The notes: generated from the letters alone by a model not told the origin. Numbered from the stretch's first letter, positions 23,479 through 32,638 are shown. The stretch: 64,000 nt of DNA from Clostridia bacterium (GCA_017522945.1 JAFWXT010000092.1:1-64000); one strand, 5' to 3'. Numbers and translations are program-made.

Positions 23479-23558
23479 GCGTAAAACGAATGATTTTAAA
23501 AGGTTATATTTAATATTTAAAAAAGCACGCGTAAAAAAAGTTTACACCTAAATTTGCC

Positions 23559-23592
23559 GTTGGTAATAGATAATTATTACCAACTTTTTTAT
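23559..23592 (+). terminator. Intrinsic terminator
   Basis: Perfect 10-bp stem GTTGGTAATA / TATTACCAAC with loop GATAAT and six T. No gene is seen between it and the previous hairpins, so a short non-coding transcript or a back-up terminator is possible. Confidence 0.75.
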
Positions 23593-23651
23593 GGTTTTGT
23601 TGTTATTCTTTTGGTAATTGCGTTTTAATATAACTTTTTAATTCATTTTAG

Positions 23652-23680
23652 TTGCAAAGTAGTTTAAAAAATAGTATAAT
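23652..23680 (+). promoter_or_regulatory. Sigma-A promoter for the EamA permease
   Basis: TTGCAA (23652-23657), 17-bp spacer, perfect TATAAT (23675-23680), 35 bases before the start codon. Confidence 0.75.
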
Positions 23681-23714
23681 GTTGTAGCTTATTTAACTTA
23701 AACGAGGATGCTTT

Positions 23715-24599
23715 ATGCTATATGAATATTTATATTTAGTTAGTGCCGTTTTTCTTATGTCGGTACTAAGTCTTTTAGGAACGGGCTACAATAAAAAAAA
23801 TGCCGATAAAGAAAATATAACTCCGATTTATAACCTTTTGCTATGCACGGCAGGGTGCATTACCTGGGGTATTATTTATGCCTTTGATTTTAGTTTTGAT
23901 CCTAAGGCCTTGCTATACTCTTTAGGTTTTGGCGTTTGTTACGCAACGGTTATAATTAGCCTTACCAAAGCCCTTTCGGTAGGTCCAACCTCAATCACAG
24001 CGCTCATTCAACAATTATCGCTTATAGGCGCAACGATTTGGGGATTTGCTTTTTGGAATACTTGGGATAGCGCAAAAGCACTCTTAGTTTTGTCGGGACT
24101 TGCGTTAGTAGTTCTTTCTTTGGTTTTAAGTTTATATACCGGCAAAAAGATTGAACAAAAAATTACGCTAAAGTGGTTTGTTTACGTTACTATTTTATTT
24201 GTAGCAAACGCAGGTTGCGCAATTTTTCAAAAAAGCGAACAAATAGCGCTTAACGGTAAACACGGCTCGATGTTTATGTTCTTTGGAGTTATGCTATCTT
24301 CGGTTGTTTGCTTAATTTTCTTTTTAATAAACAAAAAACCTTACCTTCCCGAACTTATAAAATCAAGTTGGGTTTTTCCCCTTGGCGCAGGTATAAGTAG
24401 CGCGATAGGCAATATGTTCGTTGTTTTGCTTGCAACAACGTCGTTATCTCCAAACCTAATTTATCCCGCTATTGCCGTTGGTGGTCTTGCTATTACTTCT
24501 ATAGTTTCGGTTTTCTTATTTAAAGAAAAACTTGCTTGGTGGCAATGGATTGGCGTTGCGGTAGGCGCCGTTGCCGTTACCTTACTTTCAATAAATTAA
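23715..24599 (+). CDS. EamA/DMT-superfamily permease
   Basis: 294 aa with ten hydrophobic helices in two homologous halves, the EamA pattern. The first half ends with LTKALSVGPTSITALIQQLSLIGATIWGF and the second with LATTSLSPNLIYPAIAVGGLAITSIVSVFLFKEKLAWWQWIGVAVG. Such exporters move metabolites or drugs; the substrate cannot be told. GAGGATG site, own promoter, hairpins downstream. Confidence 0.88.
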   Translation: MLYEYLYLVSAVFLMSVLSLLGTGYNKKNADKENITPIYNLLLCTAGCITWGIIYAFDFSFDPKALLYSLGFGVCYATVIISLTKALSVGPTSITALIQQLSLIGATIWGFAFWNTWDSAKALLVLSGLALVVLSLVLSLYTGKKIEQKITLKWFVYVTILFVANAGCAIFQKSEQIALNGKHGSMFMFFGVMLSSVVCLIFFLINKKPYLPELIKSSWVFPLGAGISSAIGNMFVVLLATTSLSPNLIYPAIAVGGLAITSIVSVFLFKEKLAWWQWIGVAVGAVAVTLLSIN

Positions 24600-24613
24600 T
24601 CAAATTTTTATAC

Positions 24614-24650
24614 AAAAATGCCGTTAATCGCGTTATACAGCCACTTTTTT
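24614..24650 (+). terminator. Dyad of the recurrent family after the EamA gene
   Basis: GCCGTTAATCGCGTTATA followed by CAGCCACTTTTTT, 14 bases after the stop codon. The gap 24600-24950 contains this, a second terminator and a promoter but no gene. Confidence 0.5.
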
Positions 24651-24788
24651 AAAATTTAAAAGGTTTTTGGCAGTTTAAAAGTTTATAAAATTTTTCAAGC
24701 AAGAATGGAACGCCTTTTACCACTACTTTTTAAAAAAGTAAGCATAATTTAAAAAATATTTTTTGTTTAAAACTCATTTTTGCAACAT

Positions 24789-24823
24789 AAAAGCCTTGAT
24801 AATCAACTTATCGGGGCTTTTTT
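24789..24823 (+). terminator. Intrinsic terminator
   Basis: AAAAGCC-T-TGATAA pairs with TTATCG-GGGCTTTT around loop TCAAC, then T run. The loop segment TAATCAACTTAT recurs at 58183 and 48821. Confidence 0.75.
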
Positions 24824-24866
24824 GCTCTTTTTTTTGGTACATTTTTAATAATTTGTGGTTTTTTGT

Positions 24867-24895
24867 TTGACTTTTGAATAATATAGTTGTAAAAT
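24867..24895 (+). promoter_or_regulatory. Sigma-A promoter for the SPFH/zinc-ribbon gene
   Basis: TTGACT (24867-24872), 17-bp spacer, TAAAAT (24890-24895), with an AT-rich 55-base leader and AGGAGGG before the ATG. Confidence 0.65.
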
Positions 24896-24950
24896 TAACT
24901 TATAGTTAATTATAAAGTAATTATTTTGTCATATATAGGAGGGTTTAAAA

Positions 24951-26036
24951 ATGGCTGAAAAAGAACTTATACAATACGTTGGCGATAATAACACCTTAGT
25001 ACATAAATTTACCTGCCCCGATTTAAAACCAACCGCAGAACGTATGGTTCACGATTCACAAGAAGCAGTTTTTTATAAAAACGGTCAAGCGCTTGACGTG
25101 TTTCCTGGTGGTATCCACTCTTTAAAACCTGAAAACGTACCATTTTTAAAACGTGTTTTCGGCGCTATTTTCGGTGGACCAAAAACCTTCCCATGTGATA
25201 TTTTCTTTGTAAATAAAGTTTCAGTTCTTGATATAGTTTGGGGAACGGATTCACCTATTCAGCTTGAAGACCCAAAATATCCTATGCTTCTAGGAGTTCG
25301 CGCAAACGGGCAAACAGGATTAAAAATTAAAGATTCTAGCAAGTTTGTTTCAAACGTAGTTGGTCAATTACCTGAAATTAGCATTGAAACTATCCGTCGC
25401 GCAATAAAGGGCATGATGATGAGTTCTATTAAAGAATGTATTGCAATTGCTATTGCCGAACATAAAGTAAGTATTTTAGAAATTTCAACCAAACTTACCG
25501 AACTTTCTAACGCTATTATATCAAAGCTAAACGCAAGAGTTGCCGATTTAGGTATTGAACTTAATCATTTTGCAATCAACTCGATTTCTGCAAGTGAAAG
25601 CGATCTTGAGCAACTTCGCAAAACAAAAGCCGAAATGCTTAAAGGCTTTAGCGAAGCGGATATCGAAGCGTATAAAATTTCAAGAATTAGTGAAGCGCGC
25701 GCAAAAGCACGCGAAACCGAAGGCTACACTTATGCCGACGAACGCAAGTTTGACGTTTTAGAAGAAGCCGCTAAAAACGCTAATGCGCCTGCCTTTGCAG
25801 GAAACGCAGTTAACCAAATGGGCAATCAAACATTAAACGCGCCGGCTTCTAATCCTGCACCAGCGCAAAGCACCGGTAAAACTTGCCCAGAATGTGGCGC
25901 ACAAGTTGCAGATGGCGCTAAATTCTGCATGAACTGTGGCAAACAACTACCAGTTGCTTCGTTCTGCCCAGAATGCGGTAGTAAATGCGCTCCAGGTAGC
26001 AAATTCTGTATGAATTGCGGAACAAAACTTGGCTAA
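24951..26036 (+). CDS. SPFH-domain protein with C-terminal zinc ribbons (paralogue)
   Basis: 361 aa. SPFH-like domain at residues 15-240 (RMVHDSQEAVFYKNGQALDVFPGGIHSLKPENVP), an Ala/Arg-rich helix (SRISEARAKARETEGYTYADERKF), a Pro/Ala/Asn linker, then CPECG...CMNCG twice. Same family as the gene at 12471 but divergent. A strong AGGAGGG site suggests high expression. It is followed 28 bases later by yidD and then a zinc-ribbon/propeller gene, perhaps one transcription unit. Confidence 0.88.
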   Translation: MAEKELIQYVGDNNTLVHKFTCPDLKPTAERMVHDSQEAVFYKNGQALDVFPGGIHSLKPENVPFLKRVFGAIFGGPKTFPCDIFFVNKVSVLDIVWGTDSPIQLEDPKYPMLLGVRANGQTGLKIKDSSKFVSNVVGQLPEISIETIRRAIKGMMMSSIKECIAIAIAEHKVSILEISTKLTELSNAIISKLNARVADLGIELNHFAINSISASESDLEQLRKTKAEMLKGFSEADIEAYKISRISEARAKARETEGYTYADERKFDVLEEAAKNANAPAFAGNAVNQMGNQTLNAPASNPAPAQSTGKTCPECGAQVADGAKFCMNCGKQLPVASFCPECGSKCAPGSKFCMNCGTKLG

Positions 26037-26064
26037 GATAATACGCAAAACTTAAAACAAAAAA

Positions 26065-26442
26065 ATGCGCAAACAAATACGAGAAATTAAAATTATCGAC
26101 CTTATAACTTACGCAATCATACCCGCTATTTTAATCGTTTTGGTTTGGACAATTGGTTTATCATCTTTACCCAAACTTTTAAAATACGAACTTGTTTGGT
26201 GGGTTTACGTAATTTACGGCGTGGTTACTTACTTTTTAACCAAACGGCTTGCAATAGGCTTAGTTCTTTTTTACAAGGCGTTCGCGCCGCTTAGCGTAAG
26301 GTCGGAATGTAGATTTGAGCCAACGTGCTCGACTTATATGATTATGGCTATACAAAAATATGGCTTAATAATCGGTGTAATAAAAGGAATCAAGCGGTTG
26401 CTTAGATGCCGTCCACCAAACGGCGGTATCGACTACCCTTAA
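26065..26442 (+). CDS. yidD: YidD membrane insertion factor with an extra N-terminal membrane module
   Basis: 125 aa. The C-terminal 66 residues are canonical YidD: LVLFYKAFAPLSVRSECRFEPTCSTYM and RLLRCRPPNGGIDYP, with conserved cysteines. YidD assists YidC-dependent insertion of membrane proteins and normally sits between rnpA and yidC as a protein of about 70-80 aa. Here an added 60-residue N-terminus has two membrane helices (about 12-30 and 42-60), and the gene is away from rnpA/yidC. No good ribosome binding site is visible before the ATG. Confidence 0.85.
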   Translation: MRKQIREIKIIDLITYAIIPAILIVLVWTIGLSSLPKLLKYELVWWVYVIYGVVTYFLTKRLAIGLVLFYKAFAPLSVRSECRFEPTCSTYMIMAIQKYGLIIGVIKGIKRLLRCRPPNGGIDYP

Positions 26443-26485
26443 TTTAAATAAAAAGAAATAAATAAATGTTTTTTTGGAGGAAAAA

Positions 26486-29287
26486 ATGGCTAATTTTTTA
26501 ACAGGTCGTTGCCCTAATTGTGACAGCAAGTTAGAATATTCAAGCAATGACAGCGTAGTTGTATGTAATGCTTGTGATAGTTCTATTAGTGTTGCTCAAT
26601 TACAAAGCAACATTGGTGCAAGCGCTGCACCTGCAGCATTCAGTCCTATGATGATGTTAGGTTTTGATAACCCAGAATCAGGCGTTGTTTTCGTTGAAAA
26701 CTTCTTTGAAAACTATGACTGGGCAGATTATCAAGATTCAACTGAAATCAAACTTTACGAAATCAACGAAGTTATTGAAAACAACAAAATCAAAAACGGT
26801 GCTGACGCACACTCTTGGTACTTAGCATTCAAAGGCTTAGCAGTTCCTGTAAGCAAAAAGATTGAAGGTTTAGCATTAAAGACTAAATACATGCACGACC
26901 AATACAATAGCGATGATAATAGCGAAAGCTTTGCTGCATTCGATACTTACCGCAGAGTTGTTGAAGTTTTAGTTGCTCAACAAGGCGCTATTGTTAAAGA
27001 ATTAGAATCAGCTATTAAATACGCTGAAAAATTCAACCTTGCTTCTGATAAATTAGCTGAAATTAAAGCTGAATTAGATGCTTTAAAGGCTCAACTTTCT
27101 GCTTTACACCCAGTTAACGATATCACAGAAATTCCTGAATATCTTGCAGCTCAACACGCAGCTGACGAAAGACTTGAAAAAGAATTTGCTGAAACTAAAG
27201 GTGTTAACGCTCGTTCACTTTACGAAGCAGCAGTTCAAAACTTCAACGCTGGTGGCGAAGCTAAGAGAGCCGCTTTAAGAAGCTTTACTGAAATTCGCGG
27301 TTATGCTGATAGTAACCGTTACATCCAAAGAATTAACCACTATTATAAATATTTTGACGGCGATTTATTCTTCTTCGGCGACAAATATTACTTATTCAGA
27401 AGAGAAGCTGCTCCAGCTCCAACCTTTGACGTTAAGAACTTAGGCAATAACATTAAGGGTAAACTTGGCAAAAAGGATAAAAATGCTGCTCCAGCACCTG
27501 CTCCAGCTCCTGCTGAACAACCAACTGAAGCTGTTAAAACTCTTTCTTTATACGAAGTTGTTGTTGATGAAAAGAGCGGTAAGCCTGTAAAAGCTAACAC
27601 ACCTGTTTTAAGAGGTATTGAACAAGTTATTAAATACTTCAACAACTGCTTATACTTCTTCAACCGTAAAGGTATTTGCAAGTTCGATTTAATTGCTAAA
27701 TCTGAAAGCGTTGTTGATACTGGTAAACTTGCAGACTATAAAGCTGGCGGTAAATATCAAACAAGATTAGTTTTAAACGAAACTCACCTTCTTGTTAAGA
27801 AAAAACTTCAACCAAAGAAAGTAGAAGAAGCTAAGAAAGGTTGCTTATCATTCTTACCATTCGGCAAGAAGCAAGCTCCAGCTCCTGAAAAATCTTTCAA
27901 TAACTACGAATTACTTCTTATTGATTTAATGACTGGTGAAAAGAAAGCTGTTGTTAGTGAATTAGTTGACGTTGCTCTTGCTTATGATAAAGAACTTTTC
28001 TACGTAAAAGCAGAATCATTAATTAAACCAGCACCTGCTAAGAAAGGTTTCTTATCATTCTTACCATTTGGCAAGAAAGAAGAAGCTCCTACTGGTCCAG
28101 AATTCAAAACAGAACTTATGTTCTGCAACTTAAAGACCGGTGCTTGTTCAAAGATTCTTAACGAAGATTGCCAAATCCACAACGTTGTTGACGGTAAGGT
28201 TATTTACACTCATTGGGAACCTGTTAGCCTTAACCAAGATTTATTCGTTTACGATATCGCAAGCGGTGAATCAACTCTTATTGAAAACAACATTTACAGT
28301 TACTTTGACGTTATCGGCGGTAAGGTTTACTACACTATCGGTAATAAGGACTTCCGCCCATTAGTTCGCGCTAACTTCGATGGTTCTGATAGAAAAGAAC
28401 TTATGAGAAACGTTGAACGCGTTATTTCTGCTAAGGGCAACTGGTTATACCTTAAGAAAGGTTCTGGTAGAAACGCTGCTATCGTTAAATTTAACGTAGA
28501 AACTGGCAAACGCGTTATTATTTGTACACAAGTTGATAGAATTCTTCGTGAAACTTCAACTCATATCCACTACGTTGATATTTACAACAACCTACGCGTT
28601 GTTCGTACAGACGGTAAGGAAAATAAACTTATTGCTGAAAACTTTGAAACATTCTTCATCGTTGGCAAAGATTGCATCTACTACGCTCGTAACGAAGCAG
28701 TTGATACAAATGCAAGCGGTTTATCACTTTACGTAATGGATCCAGACGGTAACAACTCAAGAAAGTTAGTATTCAACGTTGAATCTATTTCAGACTACGA
28801 TGAAGAATACTTATACTACAAGAAGGTTGAAAACGTTAGATTCAAAGTTACTAAAGCTATTGGTAAAGGCCAAACTGAAGAATCATTTGAATCTCGTAAG
28901 TTAACAAGCTACTACAAATACAATAAAGAAACTGGCAAGAGCGAAGAAGTATTACTTGTTGGTTGGCCAACTGGTTCATCAACTTACCAAGAAAAGACTG
29001 GTTGCTTAGCTAAGTTCGGTATCGGCAAAACTAAAGAAGTTAAAACTGATAACCAATACGATAGAATGCCAGCTAAATGCAGATTTAAATACAGAGGCTT
29101 AGCTGCTGTAGGCGCTGTAGAAGCTGAACACGCTGCTGAAGAAGAAAAGAAGAACAATCCAGCTCCAGCTGCTCCAAACGCACCAGCTGCTAACAATACT
29201 CCAGCTGCTCAAGGTGGTATTTTAGGCGCTTTAGTTAATATAAAAAATCGCGTTGTTAATTTCTTCAAAAACATTTTTAAGAAATAA
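26486..29287 (+). CDS. Large zinc-ribbon protein with DUF5050-like propeller
   Basis: 933 aa from the ATG five bases after GGAGG; the in-frame TTG at 26474 overlaps that site. N-terminal zinc ribbon CPNC/CNAC (residues 8-30), helical region (about 60-280), then a repeat-rich beta region (about 290-840) with VDGKVIYTHW, GGKVYYTI, FDGSDRKELMR and CIYYARNEAV elements typical of DUF5050-type propellers. Three basic inserts share KKG(C/F)LSFLPFGKK or the related KTGCLAKFGIGK, and Ala/Pro linkers are present. No signal peptide. Codons (GCT, TTA, AAG, GAA) are more biased than in the neighbours, suggesting high expression. Function unknown. Confidence 0.78.
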   Translation: MANFLTGRCPNCDSKLEYSSNDSVVVCNACDSSISVAQLQSNIGASAAPAAFSPMMMLGFDNPESGVVFVENFFENYDWADYQDSTEIKLYEINEVIENNKIKNGADAHSWYLAFKGLAVPVSKKIEGLALKTKYMHDQYNSDDNSESFAAFDTYRRVVEVLVAQQGAIVKELESAIKYAEKFNLASDKLAEIKAELDALKAQLSALHPVNDITEIPEYLAAQHAADERLEKEFAETKGVNARSLYEAAVQNFNAGGEAKRAALRSFTEIRGYADSNRYIQRINHYYKYFDGDLFFFGDKYYLFRREAAPAPTFDVKNLGNNIKGKLGKKDKNAAPAPAPAPAEQPTEAVKTLSLYEVVVDEKSGKPVKANTPVLRGIEQVIKYFNNCLYFFNRKGICKFDLIAKSESVVDTGKLADYKAGGKYQTRLVLNETHLLVKKKLQPKKVEEAKKGCLSFLPFGKKQAPAPEKSFNNYELLLIDLMTGEKKAVVSELVDVALAYDKELFYVKAESLIKPAPAKKGFLSFLPFGKKEEAPTGPEFKTELMFCNLKTGACSKILNEDCQIHNVVDGKVIYTHWEPVSLNQDLFVYDIASGESTLIENNIYSYFDVIGGKVYYTIGNKDFRPLVRANFDGSDRKELMRNVERVISAKGNWLYLKKGSGRNAAIVKFNVETGKRVIICTQVDRILRETSTHIHYVDIYNNLRVVRTDGKENKLIAENFETFFIVGKDCIYYARNEAVDTNASGLSLYVMDPDGNNSRKLVFNVESISDYDEEYLYYKKVENVRFKVTKAIGKGQTEESFESRKLTSYYKYNKETGKSEEVLLVGWPTGSSTYQEKTGCLAKFGIGKTKEVKTDNQYDRMPAKCRFKYRGLAAVGAVEAEHAAEEEKKNNPAPAAPNAPAANNTPAAQGGILGALVNIKNRVVNFFKNIFKK

Positions 29288-29308
29288 TAACTAAAACTAA
29301 ATAGTTTA

Positions 29309-29347
29309 ACGCCGTGAGTAAAATATTGCTCACGGCGTATTTTTTTT
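29309..29347 (+). terminator. Intrinsic terminator of the 26486 gene
   Basis: Perfect 10-bp stem ACGCCGTGAG / CTCACGGCGT (29309-29318, 29329-29338) with a run of T. Confidence 0.88.
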
Positions 29348-29462
29348 ATAATAAATATATATACTTTATTTAATTTTTGCCTTTTTTAAAGGCAAAAAGT
29401 TATTTTTAAGTATAATATTTTTAGCCTTTTAAACTTTCTTTTTTTTTGCGCTATTAAAAGAA

Positions 29463-29491
29463 TGGACTAAAACCACTAATTATGATATAAT
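29463..29491 (+). promoter_or_regulatory. Extended -10 promoter directly before tilS
   Basis: TGGACT (29463-29468), 17-bp spacer ending in TGA, TATAAT (29486-29491). The -10 ends six bases before the tilS ATG, which has no ribosome binding site, implying a leaderless transcript. Confidence 0.6.
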
Positions 29492-29497
29492 TTTTTT

Positions 29498-30820
29498 ATG
29501 TTTGATAAAAATCTTTTTAACAAACAAGAAAGTGTTGCCGTTGCCCTTTCGGGCGGAAAAGACTCGGTTTTTTTATTACACCTTCTTTATACTCACGCAA
29601 ACGAACTTGGTATCACTTTAAAAGCGGTTAACGTTGAGCACGGCATTCGCGGTGAAAATTCATTACGCGATACCGAGTTTGTAAAAAAGCTTTGCGAAAA
29701 GTTTGATATCGAGCTTTTATGTTTTAGCGTAAACACTTTGGCCCACTCAAAAGAAAATGGGTATAGCGAAGAACAATCGGCGCGCATTTTGCGTTACGAA
29801 TGTTTTGAAAAGGCAATCAATAGTGGTTTTTGCAATAAAATAGCCACAGCTCACCATTTAAGCGACAACGCCGAAACGGTTTTATTAAACCTATTTAGGG
29901 GAAGCGCTCTTTCAGGGGTTTCAGGCATTCCTAAAACCGCCTTAAACGGTAAAATAATTCGCCCTATACTAAACACTTCAAAACAAACCATTAACGAATA
30001 TATTGAAAAAAACAATTTACCTTTCGTTACCGACGAAAGCAACGAAATTAGCGAATATTCGCGTAACTTTATAAGAAATTGCGTTATACCTATAATCGAG
30101 CAAAGGTTTGAAGGCGCAACTTGTGCAATCAACCGCTTTTCTTCAATTGCGTATGAAGAAAATAAATTACTTGATAATCTTTCGCAAAAACTAATTGAAG
30201 GCAATAGCGTAATTATTCCTAAAAAAGAAGAATTTGCTCTTTTTAAACGCGCTTGTCTTAGCGTGATTAAATCGATGGGTTTTGAAAAGGATTTTACAAA
30301 AACGCACCTTGATAATATTATCGATTTAACCCAAAAGCAAACGGGAAGAAAAATCAACTTAAAATTTGGGCTTACTGCACATAAAAAATCAAATAGAATT
30401 TTATTTATAAAAAACGAACAAATCGACGAAAATATTTATCAAATAATCTTTGACAAACCCATTGAAACAAGCCATTATATAATCAAGTTAGAAACTGTTA
30501 AAGAAGTTACAAAAAAACAATTAACTGCCAAAGACGCTTTATATATCGACAAAGACAAATTACCACAGAGCGCCGTAATTCGCACCAAAAAAACGGGTGA
30601 TGAAATATTTACTTTTGGCAAAAAGCAAATAACTGTTAAAAAATTTTTTACCGACAAAAAAATAGATAGCACAGTGAACAAACACCTACCGTTAATAGCC
30701 GTTGATAAGGATATTTTGGCTGTTTTAACGGTTGATATTTCACAAAAACTTGCGGTGGATGAAAATACCACTAAAATAATAAAACTTACCGCAGAGAAAA
30801 AAGGAGAGCACCATGTATAA
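29498..30820 (+). CDS. tilS: tRNA(Ile)-lysidine synthetase
   Basis: 440 aa. PP-loop SGGKDS at residues 18-23, NVEHGIRGENSLRDTEFV, TAHHLSDNAETVLLNLFRGS and a C-terminal TilS domain (RTKKTGDEIFTFGKK). Converts C34 of tRNA-Ile2 to lysidine so that it reads AUA. No Shine-Dalgarno precedes the ATG, and a promoter abuts it. No other Met lies near enough to give an intact PP-loop. It overlaps hpt by eight bases; tilS-hpt-(ftsH) is a conserved Firmicute order. Confidence 0.95.
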   Translation: MFDKNLFNKQESVAVALSGGKDSVFLLHLLYTHANELGITLKAVNVEHGIRGENSLRDTEFVKKLCEKFDIELLCFSVNTLAHSKENGYSEEQSARILRYECFEKAINSGFCNKIATAHHLSDNAETVLLNLFRGSALSGVSGIPKTALNGKIIRPILNTSKQTINEYIEKNNLPFVTDESNEISEYSRNFIRNCVIPIIEQRFEGATCAINRFSSIAYEENKLLDNLSQKLIEGNSVIIPKKEEFALFKRACLSVIKSMGFEKDFTKTHLDNIIDLTQKQTGRKINLKFGLTAHKKSNRILFIKNEQIDENIYQIIFDKPIETSHYIIKLETVKEVTKKQLTAKDALYIDKDKLPQSAVIRTKKTGDEIFTFGKKQITVKKFFTDKKIDSTVNKHLPLIAVDKDILAVLTVDISQKLAVDENTTKIIKLTAEKKGEHHV

Positions 30821-31349
30821 CCAACTTGAAAGAATTTTGTTTTCCAAAGAGCAACTTGAAAAACGCGTAAAAGAACTTGGCGCAACACTAAGCAACGACT
30901 ATAAAGATAAAAACCCATTACTTATTTGCATTTTAAAAGGAAGCACGCTTTTTTACGCCGATTTAGTTAGAGCAATGGATATTCATCTTAATTTTGACTT
31001 TATGGCTGTTAGCAGTTACGGCGCAGAAACTCGTTCTTCGGGCGAAGTGAAAATGATAAAAGACCTTGACTGCTCTATCGCCGACCGCCACGTTATAATA
31101 GTTGAAGATATTGTAGATACGGGCTTTACCTTAAAATATTTAACAAAATTATTATGCGCGCGCAAACCTGCATCATTGAAGATATGCACTCTTTTAAACA
31201 AACCAAGTCGCCGTGAAGTTGATTTAACGCCCGACTACGTTGGTTTTGAAGTAGGTAATCACTTCGTTGTTGGTTATGGGCTTGATTACGATGAAAAGTT
31301 TAGAAATTTACCCGAAATAGGCGTTTTAAAAGAGGAAGTTTATAAATAA
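30813..31349 (+). CDS. hpt: Hypoxanthine phosphoribosyltransferase
   Basis: 178 aa. ILKGSTLFYADLVRAM PPi loop, flexible loop SSYGAETRSSG, PRPP motif VIIVEDIVDTGFTL and PDYVGFEVGNHFVVGYGLDY base-binding segment are all present. Salvages hypoxanthine and guanine to IMP and GMP. AAGGAGAG site within the end of tilS; the DHH gene starts one base after its stop. Confidence 0.96.
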   Translation: MYNQLERILFSKEQLEKRVKELGATLSNDYKDKNPLLICILKGSTLFYADLVRAMDIHLNFDFMAVSSYGAETRSSGEVKMIKDLDCSIADRHVIIVEDIVDTGFTLKYLTKLLCARKPASLKICTLLNKPSRREVDLTPDYVGFEVGNHFVVGYGLDYDEKFRNLPEIGVLKEEVYK

Positions 31350-31350
31350 A

Positions 31351-32286
31351 ATGTTTAACGAAATTCTTAAGCAAATTAAAAATCACGATACTATAATAAT
31401 ACACCGCCACTCTAAGCCCGACGGTGACGCTCTTGGCTCGCAAATAGGCTTAAAGCATCTTATTAAGCACAACTTCCCCGATAAAAAAGTATTTGTTGTT
31501 GGAGATATGACCGAGCGCTATTCTTTTATTAACGATTGCGTTATGGATGAAATTGATGATAGCGTATATAACGGCGCACTCGCCTTTGTTTTAGACCTTT
31601 CTGCACCGCATTTGGTAAGCGACGAAAGGTATAAACTTGCCAAAACTACTATACGTTTTGACCACCATCTTTTTATTGAAAAATTTTGCGATATCGAATT
31701 TACCGACAGTAGTTTTGAAAGCTGTGCAGGGCTTATTGCTTACTTTGCAAAAAGCTGTAATCTTTTATTAAACGCGCAAAGCGCAAGCGCGCTATACACA
31801 GGAATGGTTACCGATTCGGGGCGTTTTAGATACGATTCAACTACTTCACGCACCTTTGAAGTTGCATCCTTTTTACTAACAGTTCCTTTTTCTTTAACTG
31901 ACATTTACGTAAACCTTTATGCCGATGATTTCGAGTTTATAAAACTTCGCGCAAGCTTTATTTTAAAAATCAATTTTACCGATAAAAAGGTTGCGTATAT
32001 TTACACTACTAAAGAAGAAATGGCTGAGCTTAATAAAGATAGCTTTACTATTTCGCGCGGAATGGTTAACACAATGTCGGATTTAAAAGGCGTTGATATT
32101 TGGGTTAACTTTACCGAAGCCGACGGTGTTGTTCTTTGCGAAATTCGTTCGTCGAAATACAATATTAATCCTATTGCGGTTAAATACGGCGGTGGCGGGC
32201 ACGCTAAAGCAAGCGGAGCAACCCTACCTGACAAGCAAACCGCTATGGCTTTACTTAACGACTTAAACGACTTAATTGTAGAATAA
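31351..32286 (+). CDS. DHH-family phosphoesterase (NrnA-like), copy 1
   Basis: 311 aa. HRHSKPDGDALGSQIGL (motif I), LDLSAPHLVSD (motif II), FDHH (motif III) and a DHHA1 domain ending in KYGGGGHAKASGATL. NrnA-type enzymes degrade nanoRNA and pAp or linear cyclic-dinucleotide products. It directly follows hpt and has a divergent paralogue at 33243; an inserted nuclease gene and repeats separate the two. Confidence 0.9.
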   Translation: MFNEILKQIKNHDTIIIHRHSKPDGDALGSQIGLKHLIKHNFPDKKVFVVGDMTERYSFINDCVMDEIDDSVYNGALAFVLDLSAPHLVSDERYKLAKTTIRFDHHLFIEKFCDIEFTDSSFESCAGLIAYFAKSCNLLLNAQSASALYTGMVTDSGRFRYDSTTSRTFEVASFLLTVPFSLTDIYVNLYADDFEFIKLRASFILKINFTDKKVAYIYTTKEEMAELNKDSFTISRGMVNTMSDLKGVDIWVNFTEADGVVLCEIRSSKYNINPIAVKYGGGGHAKASGATLPDKQTAMALLNDLNDLIVE

Positions 32287-32295
32287 TAACACAAA

Positions 32296-32418
32296 GGCTC
32301 CTTCTAGGAGGGAGCTGGCGCGTATGCGCCTGAGGGAGGGTGCCATTTACGTGCTTTTAATTCTTTCGCTTTCTCCTTCCACCGCTAAAGCGGTCCCCCT
32401 TCCTCCCGGAGAAAGGCT
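32296..32418 (+). repeat. Fold-back repeat R1
   Basis: About 123 bp, starting GGCTCCTT and ending with CCTTCCTCCCGGAGAAAGGCT; the ends are imperfect inverted copies. Internal CCACCGCTAAAGCGGTCC is a hairpin. The gap 32287-32638 holds only R1, a 40-bp spacer and R2. Confidence 0.88.
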
Positions 32419-32458
32419 TGGAAAATTTTGCTTAGAATTACAATATTAGTATAAAATA

Positions 32459-32581
32459 GGCTCCTTCGGGGAGGGAGCTGGCGTGCAAACGCCTGAGGGA
32501 GAGTGCCATTTACGTGCTTTTAATTTTTTTGCTTTCTCCTTCCACCGCTGAAGCGGTCCCCCTTCCTCCCGGAGGAAGGCT
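32459..32581 (+). repeat. Fold-back repeat R2
   Basis: 123 bp, very similar to R1, same orientation. Bases 32368-32581 (end of R1, spacer and R2) match 35017-35230 at equal length (214 bp), so a compound unit was duplicated. Confidence 0.88.
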
Positions 32582-32638
32582 AATTTATATAAGCAAAATA
32601 CAAAAAATATAGTTAATTAAAAAGGTTTTATATAAATA

